DNA of 64,000 nt from Prolixibacteraceae bacterium. GTDB lineage: Bacteria; Bacteroidota; Bacteroidia; Bacteroidales; Prolixibacteraceae. Location of the stretch: contig CP082230.1 in NCBI GenBank assembly GCA_019856515.1, positions 806,001 through 870,000 on the forward strand, read 5' to 3'. The notes beneath the pieces were generated by a model, which saw nothing but the letters and a program-made list of their open reading frames with translations, made no database searches and was not told where the DNA came from. Positions 56,343 through 64,000 of the stretch are shown here, one piece after another (position 1 is the stretch's first letter; every line of letters starts with the position of its first letter). The translations under genes and the position numbers were made by a program.

Positions 56343-58111
56343 TACAGATGAGTTAACCGAGTTTAATTTTATTAATAATTGTGATTCATGGTGGTGTTTT
56401 GCAGATTACGATAATTATGAAAAAAAGTACTACCAATCTCCTATCCATCAAATAGGGGATACCACACAATTTGCTCGGATGAAAAACAAAGAAGAGTTGC
56501 CATTTATGTGTGCCACTCCTGCAACATTTAAGGTTCATGATAATTTAATGGTAAGTATTCATGAAGCAAATCTTGTTGACTATGCTGATATGAGTTTGAA
56601 AAACACTCGCCTAGACGATGTATTAAAAGCCCACCTAACACCATGGAAAAATGGAGATCTAGTTAGAACATCAACACCTTTTACATCTCCATGGAGAACT
56701 ATCCAAATAGGCGAGAATGCCGGAGATCTTGTCGAATCCTCTCTGATATTAAATTTGAATCCTCCTTGTGAAATTAAAGAGACTAATTGGATCAAACCAT
56801 TTAAATATATCGGTATTTGGTGGGAAATGCATATTGGAAATTCAGCTTGGGCAGAAAAAAATCAGCATGGAAAACCCATAAAGAAACCACATGGAGCTAC
56901 CACTGAAAATTCGAAAAGATATATTGATTTTGCGGCAGAACATCAATTTCCAGAAGTTCTTATTGAAGGATGGGATAAAGGGTGGGATGATATGTCTGGT
57001 ACATGGACGGGATATGGTATTTTTGATTGGAAGACATCTGCAGGAGACTTCAATATTGGAGAGGTGTGCCAATATGCGAAGGAGAAAGGAGTTCGCATGA
57101 TGATGTACCACGAAACCATTTCTGATATTGACCACTATGAACCTGCAATGGATAGTCTCTATCAGATGTGCCATAACCTTGGTATTAAAAGTGTTAAAGT
57201 AGGATATACTGGAGATGTCAATTGGAATAAAAAAAGAAATTCATACGAACAACATCACCATGGGCAATATATGGTTCGTCACTATCGAAAGATGATTCAA
57301 ACTGCGGCAAGACACAAACTAATGATCATTCATCATGAACCCATAAAATACACTGGGGAACAAAGAACCTATCCAAACATTATGGCGAGAGAGGGAGCTC
57401 GTGGTCAAGAGTACAATGCATGGAGCAAAGGGAATAGCCCTGAACATGGAACAGTATTACCATTTACTAGAATTCTCTCAGGACCGATTGATTATACCCC
57501 AGGTATCTTTAAGATGACATATCCTAAAAGAGATTCTAATAAACGAAGAGTTAGATCCACTCTATGTAAACAATTAGCCTATTACCTCACAATGTATAGT
57601 CCAGTTCAGATGGCTGCTGACTTACCCGATAACTATATAGGAAATAGAGCATTTGATTTCATAAAGTCCGTTCCAACTAATTGGGCTGAAACCAAAGTAC
57701 TAAATGCAAAGATTGGAGATTACTACACCGTTGTTCGTCGTGAGAGAGACACTGAAAATTGGTACCTAGGAAGCATTACTGACGAAAATCCTCGTTCTTT
57801 CTCAATTGATCTATCATTTCTTAAGAATGGTATTGAATATAATGCAAAGGTATATTCTGATACTCCAAAGACCCATTGGAGAGATAACCCATCCACTTTC
57901 ATAATTAAAGAGGTGAAGGTAAACAACAATGGAAGTTTAGAACTATTTCTTGCAGCAGGGGGAGGTCAAGTCATCGAATTTAAAGCAATCCTTTAGTCGA
58001 ATTCGGAAATAAACAGATACAACAAATACACATATAGAGGAGAACATCCATCTGTTAATAGAGATCAATTTGGTATAAATACAACTATTGGTGATGTTGG
58101 ATCCATATACA

Positions 58112-58258
58112 GGGCCGTTCATAAAATTCAGGTGGCAAAGAACTTGTTTATTTTCTCTGGACTATAGACAAGTTCTTTTCTTCATTTATTTTCATTAACC
58201 CACTGCATATAAATAGCATAATGTAAACATCAATTTCTGTATTCCATGTTTTAGGGAC
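58112..58258 (+). repeat. IS-end remnant shared with 38718-38890
   Basis: From GGGCCGTTCATAAAATTC to TTTTAGGGACTAAA this stretch parallels the block at 38718-38890, including the hairpin AAGAACTTGT/ACAAGTTCTT. It lies directly left of the ISL3-like element, so one IS may have inserted beside another's remnant. Confidence 0.7.
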
Positions 58259-58358
58259 TAAATTGGAAATTGGTTCATCCATGAATTGCGTATATGGACA
58301 AAAACACTGGAAACATATTCTATAAGAAAAATAAGTTCACATCTTAAATCTATAGATT

Positions 58359-58514
58359 ATGAATACCAGTAGTATATTTTATTGTTTAGGCTTACGAGAC
58401 CAGAAATTATTATCGTCTTCTTATATTGGAGATACTGTTTACCTTAAAGTTAAAACAAAAAAAGATAAGTTGCGATGTTGTCTTTGTAAAAGATTACATG
58501 TTGTGGAGTTGTGA
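58359..58514 (+). CDS. N-terminal part of the ISL3 transposase (separate short frame)
   Basis: A 51-residue frame from ATG 58359 to TGA 58514, with LRCCLCKRLHVVEL, the first half of the zinc ribbon of ISL3 transposases. In most ISL3 members this is fused to the main protein. Its stop overlaps the GTG start of the next frame by 4 bp (GTGA). Confidence 0.6.
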   Translation: MNTSSIFYCLGLRDQKLLSSSYIGDTVYLKVKTKKDKLRCCLCKRLHVVEL

Positions 58515-59566
58515 CTCGTAGCTTTAAAGCCCCTAGAATAGGAAAGAAGAAGTGTGTAATTAAAATGGATGTCCAGCGTCTTTATTGCAAGAAATGTGAT
58601 ATAATAAGACAGGAGCATCTCACTTTTGCTAGAGAACAGAAGTCTTACATCCGATCGTTGGAACAATTAGTGTTGTTTTTATCTGATGGCCTGACTATTC
58701 AATCAATTAGTCATTATCTTGACATTAACTGGAACATTGTCAAAGATATCATAAAGTCTCATTTAAAAATTAAGTATCAATTCCCTAAACTTAAGGGTGT
58801 AAAGCATATTGCTATTGATGAATTTGCCGTTCCAAAGGGTCACGTATACATGACATGTGTATATGACCTAGATAGCGGTCGAGTGCTACATGTTGGACAT
58901 GGTAAGGGTTCCGATTCATTAGATTCATTTTGGAAAAGAATAAAAATAAATGGAGTTAAGATAGAGTCTGTTGCTATAGATATGTCGGCAGCTTATATCC
59001 TTTCTGTGAGTACTAATGCACCTAAAGCCACAATAGTATTTGACCACTTCCATGTGGTAAAAAAGGTCAATGATGCCATAAGTAAAGTACGGAGAGCTAT
59101 TTACAACAAAGAGAAGGATAAAGTCATTAAGAAGCAATTAAAAGGAAGTCGTTGGTTGTTGCTAAAAAACCCTGAAAACCTTAATTACAAGAAAGGTGAA
59201 GACATTAGATTGGAAAAGGTATTGGAAATAAACATCTCTTTGTTTTATGCATACTATTTGAAAGAGGAATTAAGAGAATTATGGAATCAAGACAATATTA
59301 ATGATGCAATAAAGCTACTAGAGCAATGGATAGAAGAAGTAAAGGAGACTAAGATACCACAACTCCAAAAGGTTGCAGATTTAATGATTAGACATAAAAC
59401 AGGAATATTGAATTGGTATAAATGTGGGATATCTACAGGGCCTTTAGAAGGAGTAAATAACAAGATAAAAACAATGAAAAGACAAGCTTATGGCTATCGA
59501 GACTTAGATTATTTTATGCTAAGAATTAAAGGAATGCATGGAAATATATATGCAAAATGTGGATGA
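58511..59566 (+). CDS. ISL3 family transposase (main part)
   Basis: A 351-residue frame starting with GTG at 58511 (VTRSFKAPRIGKKK). It contains the second zinc half (QRLYCKKCD), the catalytic IDEFAVPKGHVYMTCVYDL, the second aspartate in DHFHVVKKVNDAI, and the glutamate region GPLEGVNNKIKTMKRQAYGYRD. The domain is complete, but the N-terminal zinc ribbon is split off in another frame. Either translational coupling, frameshifting or a single-base lesion joins them. The stop codon lies inside the right inverted repeat. Confidence 0.88.
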   Translation: MTRSFKAPRIGKKKCVIKMDVQRLYCKKCDIIRQEHLTFAREQKSYIRSLEQLVLFLSDGLTIQSISHYLDINWNIVKDIIKSHLKIKYQFPKLKGVKHIAIDEFAVPKGHVYMTCVYDLDSGRVLHVGHGKGSDSLDSFWKRIKINGVKIESVAIDMSAAYILSVSTNAPKATIVFDHFHVVKKVNDAISKVRRAIYNKEKDKVIKKQLKGSRWLLLKNPENLNYKKGEDIRLEKVLEINISLFYAYYLKEELRELWNQDNINDAIKLLEQWIEEVKETKIPQLQKVADLMIRHKTGILNWYKCGISTGPLEGVNNKIKTMKRQAYGYRDLDYFMLRIKGMHGNIYAKCG

Positions 59567-59570
59567 ACCA

Positions 59571-60030
59571 TTTTTAATCTATCCTTTCTTGTTCTTAAGC
59601 ATGTTCTTCTCTAAGAAAATCAGATGTTTCTAACAACTTTACATCTCTTTTCGGGAGGTAGTCAACTAATTGGATACATTAATTATTAAGGCTGGTTCCA
59701 AAATCATCTCACAAGACAAAAAAAGCCCAAAACCTTCAAAGACAACAAAAAAACTAGAGTGCAAAATATTTTAACAATCAATATGAATATATCAACTTCA
59801 GATCATTGCATTATGAAAAATATATTTATATTTACAGACCTTTTGATCACATTTTCAAGTTACATTCTCCTCCTTTACATGAGAACCCTCATTGTTTACA
59901 ATAACAACTTTTGAGAGTACTCAAATAAACAAACCATATTTTTTAATAGCCCATAACAGAAGACGCAGTCATTTTTTTAACAAAAACAGAAGCTTTAATA
60001 AATTAGTTTTCCTGTTGCAAAAAATAATGA
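59571..60030. other. 460-bp interval before the beta-helix protein gene
   Basis: Nothing recognisable on either strand. It is AT-rich and should hold the promoter of the following gene. Confidence 0.5.
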
Positions 60031-62898
60031 ATGAGAAGAATTATTACGCTTGTACTTTTGGCAGTTCTCCATACTGCAGGTATAGCACAAAACCTGGTAA
60101 CCAACGATGGGTTTGAACAAGGTAAAGAGGAATATTTTGAATACAACAAAAGTGACAAATCCAACGCGACAATTGGAATCGACACAAGTGCAAAAGAAGG
60201 AGATAAAGCGCTAAAAATCATTACTTTTAATGAAGAGAGTAATGCTGATCGAAAAATCACTGTTACTCAGAAAATCAAACAACTAAGACGAGGAAAACAC
60301 TATAAGATAGTTCTATCAGTAAAAGCTTCAAAATATGCAAAAGAGTTCTCTTTTGGAATCGTTGGTGCAAAAACACAGAGGTATACCTTCTCTTCGCATA
60401 CAAGCTACTATACCCACTCGAAAATCATAAAACCATTAGACCGTCCAGCAAAAGATGGATCTTATACTTTAACAATCACAATACCAGATAGCGGTACCGC
60501 AACAACTTGGCTTATTGATGAACTTATCGTTTCGGAAGCTCCTGCATACGATCTAAAAGAGAAATATGTCTCTTTGTATGGTTCTGATGATAACGAAGGA
60601 TCGATAGATGCTCCATTTAAAACTATTAATTTTGCGATTTCAACACTATCTGCAGGACAAACTCTTTTTATCCGCGAAGGTGTCTATCACGAAAACGTAA
60701 AAGAATCGAGGCTTTACGGAAAAAAAGAAACACCCATTACGATAACTAGATATAAAAATGAAAACGTTCTTTTAGACGGCACAATAGAAGTCGATAAGCT
60801 CAGAACAACTCCCTGGGTTTTACATGAGGGAAATATTATGAAGACAACGATTAGTTCTGACACATGGCAACTATTCGAAGATCGAAGATGGCTTATTAAC
60901 GCACGTTGGCCAAATGCAAATTTTGAAGATAAATCCATATGGAATCATTCAAAATCATGGGCAAGGTTAAAGATGAATGATAAGACTGTAACCGACACTC
61001 CACATGACAATATTGATCTTACCGAATTGAATAAAGAGATTACAAATGCCTCTTTTGTATGTGAGGGAGGACTAAATTTAACTCATGTTGTAGATCATAC
61101 TCCAAGCACCTCAAATATCACATTGGCAAAGAGGATTGGCACCACAGGAAGATACTATCTTGAGAATCACCTTAATCTTATAGACACTAAAGATGAATGG
61201 TTTTACGATAAAAATACAAATCAATTGTATTGGTGGAGTGAATCATCTTCTACTCCAATCGTTCCTTTAAGGTGTAAAACACAAGATCACTTCTTCAAAC
61301 TAAATGGGTGTGAATATCTCACGATCAAAGGACTACATTTTTTTGGAAATACAGTTAGATTGGAGGACGCCATGTATTCTCATGTTACTGATTGTGATTT
61401 TGAATATCCTTCTTGTTCTAGACGTATGTTAGGTGAAGAAGGATATAGGCCTACCACTAGTTTTAAAACGAATCCAAGGAAAACAACCCATTGTTCTATC
61501 ACCAATTGTACATTCTATAATACAGACAGCGAAGCCATAAAAATGTACGGGAATAAGAATATTATTGACAACTGTCATTTCGAAAATATAGACCACTCAA
61601 CTTCTACCCTCGAACATGGCCAATATGCTATCTATCACAAGGGAAACAGTTGTGAGTTCAACAATAATACGGTGATCAATTCTCCATCTGGAAATTGCCT
61701 CTACGGAAGTCTTAAAGCAGCCATTGTTCATAACAACTTCTTCAATCATTGTAGTACGAATGGAGGAGATGTCGGAGTGATACACTTAATGATTGGCCCT
61801 GCTACAAACTGTAACATTTCACATAATTGGATTTTTAATAGTGATGCTATAGGTGTTAGGTTTGACACTCCTATCCCACCTAGAAAATGGAGTAATCATG
61901 GATTTATCCATCATCAAGTCACAATGAATGTTGCTAGAGGTTTAATGATAAAAGGAGAACACCACCAAGTATACCACAATACTTGTTTTAATAGCAAGTC
62001 AAAAGATATTACCGTTTTAGATGAGACGAATTGGGAAGGTAATATCACAAGAAACAATGCTGCCAATCAAATGAGTGGTCATAGAGGCAAACATCGTCCT
62101 CTATCTGGTGTCGATAAGAATAATTGGAATGGATATGTGACCAAACAAAAAATTCAAGATCAACTTAGAGATGTAAGCCAAAATGATTTTCGTCCAAGAC
62201 ATCATAGTAACCTTATTGATCAAGGATCAGTTCTAGCAGAACTACCTCTCGAATATGAAGGGAAAGTTCCAGATATTGGAGCATATGAATATAGTGCAAA
62301 GAATTACTGGATACCAGGAAGAAGAGAAGCTTATGCTACAATGCCTATTCCAAGTGATAAAAGTATCGTAGAAAACGAATATATTGATCTGATGTGGCGT
62401 CCTGGATACGATGCCAAACAATACGACATCTATTTTGGTAAATCATTTGCAAGTGTAAGCAATGCAACCACCAATAGTTCAACCTATCAGGAAAGACAAG
62501 ATAATAACATTTTTACACCTGGAAAGCTAGAGAAAAACACCACATACTATTGGAGAATAGATGTTATCGGCAAAGATGGCATTACTAAAGGAAAGACATG
62601 GCAATGGATTAACTTAACAGAAGCAAACACGAATCTTAAAGACCTAGCTCCACAAACGCCAAAAAACAATGATAAGCTACTAGTTTTTCCGAATCCAACC
62701 AAGAATCTATTAAATATTGATACTGACATCTGCTTTGATAAGATCGAAGTCTATTCAATGGATGGGCGTATCGTAAGAGTTTTCTACAAACACAAACCTC
62801 GAACACCTCTTAGCATCGCCTCCTTGCCTCCCAACATCTATATGATCAAATGTATATCAAAAGATAGTGAGAACACACAACATATTATCAAACTATAG
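60031..62898 (+). CDS. Secreted parallel beta-helix protein with type IX sorting domain
   Basis: A 955-residue protein. A signal peptide (residues 1 to about 20) precedes a carbohydrate-binding-like beta domain to about residue 180. From YVSLYGSDDNEGSIDAPFKT a right-handed parallel beta-helix extends to about residue 760, with repeated xxNTVINSxxG and xxNNFFNHC turns. A fibronectin-like module lies at about 775-860. The last 80 residues (VFPNPTKNLLNID, then NIYMIKC) form a type A C-terminal sorting domain of the type IX secretion system. Such proteins are often polysaccharide lyases or hydrolases, but no catalytic family can be assigned safely. Confidence 0.85.
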   Translation: MRRIITLVLLAVLHTAGIAQNLVTNDGFEQGKEEYFEYNKSDKSNATIGIDTSAKEGDKALKIITFNEESNADRKITVTQKIKQLRRGKHYKIVLSVKASKYAKEFSFGIVGAKTQRYTFSSHTSYYTHSKIIKPLDRPAKDGSYTLTITIPDSGTATTWLIDELIVSEAPAYDLKEKYVSLYGSDDNEGSIDAPFKTINFAISTLSAGQTLFIREGVYHENVKESRLYGKKETPITITRYKNENVLLDGTIEVDKLRTTPWVLHEGNIMKTTISSDTWQLFEDRRWLINARWPNANFEDKSIWNHSKSWARLKMNDKTVTDTPHDNIDLTELNKEITNASFVCEGGLNLTHVVDHTPSTSNITLAKRIGTTGRYYLENHLNLIDTKDEWFYDKNTNQLYWWSESSSTPIVPLRCKTQDHFFKLNGCEYLTIKGLHFFGNTVRLEDAMYSHVTDCDFEYPSCSRRMLGEEGYRPTTSFKTNPRKTTHCSITNCTFYNTDSEAIKMYGNKNIIDNCHFENIDHSTSTLEHGQYAIYHKGNSCEFNNNTVINSPSGNCLYGSLKAAIVHNNFFNHCSTNGGDVGVIHLMIGPATNCNISHNWIFNSDAIGVRFDTPIPPRKWSNHGFIHHQVTMNVARGLMIKGEHHQVYHNTCFNSKSKDITVLDETNWEGNITRNNAANQMSGHRGKHRPLSGVDKNNWNGYVTKQKIQDQLRDVSQNDFRPRHHSNLIDQGSVLAELPLEYEGKVPDIGAYEYSAKNYWIPGRREAYATMPIPSDKSIVENEYIDLMWRPGYDAKQYDIYFGKSFASVSNATTNSSTYQERQDNNIFTPGKLEKNTTYYWRIDVIGKDGITKGKTWQWINLTEANTNLKDLAPQTPKNNDKLLVFPNPTKNLLNIDTDICFDKIEVYSMDGRIVRVFYKHKPRTPLSIASLPPNIYMIKCISKDSENTQHIIKL

Positions 62899-62964
62899 GA
62901 AGCAATAGAAAAGTTTCAATGGTGCATTGAAATTTAAAATACCAAAATAATCAATCATCAAATG

Positions 62965-63008
62965 AGAATAAAAGCTAACCATCAATCTATTTGGTTAGCT
63001 TTTATTCT
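62965..63008. terminator. Bidirectional terminator
   Basis: A perfect 17-bp stem (62965-62981 with 62992-63008) encloses 10 nt. T-rich tails follow on both strands, so it serves the converging beta-helix and DUF1254 genes. Confidence 0.88.
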
Positions 63009-63028
63009 AATACTATGGACAGCATATA

Positions 63029-64000
63029 TTATTTCTTTTGAGAATATCTAGGAGGAACATAATCTTGAATTTTATTTGGATCAGCCGCATAAACTCGTAA
63101 CAACAAGGCAAATTTATACGTTGGAAGATACAGCCAATTCCCTTTCTGTGGTTTCTTCGAAACCTTAAAGGTGATAGAACCATCTTTATTGAATTTCATT
63201 CTATCATGAGTTAACACATATGAGTTATATTTATTCCTTGTTGCATGAACAGTGCTATCATAAATAGTCAATGAATAAAACCCAATATCGGACAATGGAG
63301 GTAACTGCTCTTTGGTGAAAGTCAATTCTCCAGCTCCTTCTGCAAACAATATATAGTAATTTGCTTCTTCTTTCGAGTTACCCCAAAGACCAAAACTAGC
63401 ACCAGCAGCAAGATCTAGATATCGTCCATTGATATATTCTCTTGTGCCAAAAATGGTCGTAGCACCAGTCCACCCATTTCCAACCTGCAGCTGTTTCTTT
63501 GTACTCATAATCGCTTTATAGGCAGCATCAATACCTACCTGCACCTCTTTTCTTTGGTCTGCAGTTAATTTTACATCACTCTTAATTCCGATTTTAGCAA
63601 AACGCTGATACATCTCTTTTTCGGGCTCTGGAATCCAAACAATCAATTGATTCACATAATCTACGAAATCGGGAGAGAACACTTTGATCTTATCATACGT
63701 AGGATACGATCTTGTTGTAGCAGGCTTATCTATTATCTTCACTTGATTTTGATATCTTACAACATTTGCAACATCTGCCCTATCCTTCACATCAATTCGA
63801 TTGACAATACTAAATATATCTTGCTCTACCAAAACAGGAGTTACATCACCGACTTTTTGGACCTGCTGATTCTTATTATGAAAAATAAATTTCCCACCTT
63901 TTCCTTTGGTCGCTCTAGAACCAATATAGAAGAAATTATACGTAAAGACATCAATACACTGGAATACGGCATATCGATCTGTTATATCGGGAATTTGTAA
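63029..64000 (-). CDS. DUF1254/DUF1214 protein, 5' end outside the window
   Basis: The minus-strand frame stays open from the stop at 63029 to the edge at 64000 (324 codons), so the start lies outside. The upstream part reads IPDITDRYAVFQCIDVFTYN and FYIGSRATKGKGGKF, typical of DUF1254. The C-terminal ~110 residues form DUF1214 (GFYSLTIYDSTVHATRNKYN, then WLYLPTYKFALLLRVYAAD). Such two-domain proteins are widespread and usually exported, function unknown. No start codon can be chosen here. Confidence 0.85.
   Translation of the reverse strand, partial: LQIPDITDRYAVFQCIDVFTYNFFYIGSRATKGKGGKFIFHNKNQQVQKVGDVTPVLVEQDIFSIVNRIDVKDRADVANVVRYQNQVKIIDKPATTRSYPTYDKIKVFSPDFVDYVNQLIVWIPEPEKEMYQRFAKIGIKSDVKLTADQRKEVQVGIDAAYKAIMSTKKQLQVGNGWTGATTIFGTREYINGRYLDLAAGASFGLWGNSKEEANYYILFAEGAGELTFTKEQLPPLSDIGFYSLTIYDSTVHATRNKYNSYVLTHDRMKFNKDGSITFKVSKKPQKGNWLYLPTYKFALLLRVYAADPNKIQDYVPPRYSQKK

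Larger units (their letters stand above)
54206..57996 (+). pseudogene. SusB-like GH97 glycoside hydrolase, interrupted by an IS66 element
   Basis: Codons 54206-54683 and 56351-57996 join in frame when the insertion and one 8-bp duplicate are removed, giving 2124 bp (707 residues). The first part has a lipoprotein signal (FLTSC) and the N-terminal GH97 beta domain (ALISPNGKNKISF). The second part has SWWCFADYDNYE, the barrel with LIEGWDKGW, VKVGYTGDVNW, HGQYMVRHY and ARGQEYNAW, then PFTRILSGPIDYTPGIF. The arrangement resembles SusB, an inverting alpha-glucosidase, rather than the retaining branch. As it stands the protein is truncated at 168 residues. All coding sequence apart from the insertion is intact. 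Confidence 0.93.
58271..59570 (+). mobile_element. ISL3-like insertion sequence
   Basis: TGGTTCATCCA at 58271-58281 recurs inverted at 59560-59570, bounding 1300 bp, a usual ISL3 size. I found no matching 8-bp duplication in the flanks, so the boundaries are approximate or the copy has rearranged. The interval to its right, 59571-60030, shows no gene. Confidence 0.75.

Noticed and set aside
58271..59570. Perfect target-site duplication for the ISL3-like element
   Set aside because: The 8 bp flanking either end do not match under the boundaries I can define.
46838..63000. A complete polysaccharide utilisation locus with SusC/SusD
   Set aside because: No TonB-dependent transporter or SusD-like gene occurs anywhere in the window, so the genes are only partial or satellite PUL cargo.

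Overview
The window looks like a chromosomal segment of a marine, sulfatase-rich member of the Bacteroidota. The best guess is Marinilabiliales, near Prolixibacteraceae; this is inferred from gene content, not from a marker gene. Supporting signs are a low GC content, a Bacteroidota-type (type IX) C-terminal secretion domain, a DUF6266 protein, a head-GIN-domain protein, an oxygen-sensitive class III ribonucleotide reductase, five cysteine-type sulfatases and several polysaccharide-degrading enzymes. No rRNA, intact tRNA, SusC/SusD pair or CRISPR array was seen.

Layout. 0-12 kb holds mostly housekeeping and transport genes on the minus strand: a FetAB-type ABC exporter, a quinone-reductase-like flavoprotein, an arylamine N-acetyltransferase-like protein, DoxX, a SLC1-type symporter, an EFR1-type flavodoxin/ferredoxin and a TRIC channel. 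Between them lie a heavily decayed HAD phosphatase gene and a strongly structured leader before the EFR1 gene. 12-16 kb is a methionine-supply unit (aspartokinase, O-acetylhomoserine sulfhydrylase, MetA) behind a SAM-I riboswitch. 16-19 kb has a DoxD/DoxA-like membrane protein and a sulfatase. 20-23 kb is nrdD-nrdG behind a cobalamin riboswitch. 24-29 kb is a minus-strand catabolic block of two lipoprotein sulfatases and a GH20 hexosaminidase, bracketed by two copies of a ~530-bp dispersed repeat with conserved hairpins. mnmE follows.

31-39 kb is a defence island. It contains an XRE regulator, a Septu-like ATPase (ptuA, broken by two frameshifts), its HNH partner ptuB, a 5'-truncated group II intron with a frameshifted reverse transcriptase, and an intact McrBC type IV restriction pair. 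A decayed transposase follows. 39-46 kb is a low-density accessory zone: a DUF6266 protein, a formylglycine-enzyme-fold lipoprotein without the active-site cysteines, a threonine-dehydrogenase fragment, an rtcB2 remnant next to an intact prfH, an inverted-repeat region and a secreted nuclease.

46-64 kb is a polysaccharide-utilisation region. A sulfatase overlaps a GH78 rhamnosidase, an AraC regulator precedes a divergent sulfatase, and that sulfatase is followed by a SusB-like GH97 gene cut in two by an IS66-family element with a perfect 8-bp target duplication. An ISL3-like element, a secreted beta-helix protein with a type IX sorting domain and a DUF1254/DUF1214 protein running off the right edge complete the window.

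The theme is regulation by RNA in the core (SAM, cobalamin and possibly a third leader) next to an accessory genome under active decay. I counted at least seven disrupted genes, several repairable by one to four bases, which makes this a record of recent gene loss as much as gene gain. No single element is convincingly a new system. The best candidates for new biology are the covarying dispersed repeat and the structured leader before the EFR1 gene.
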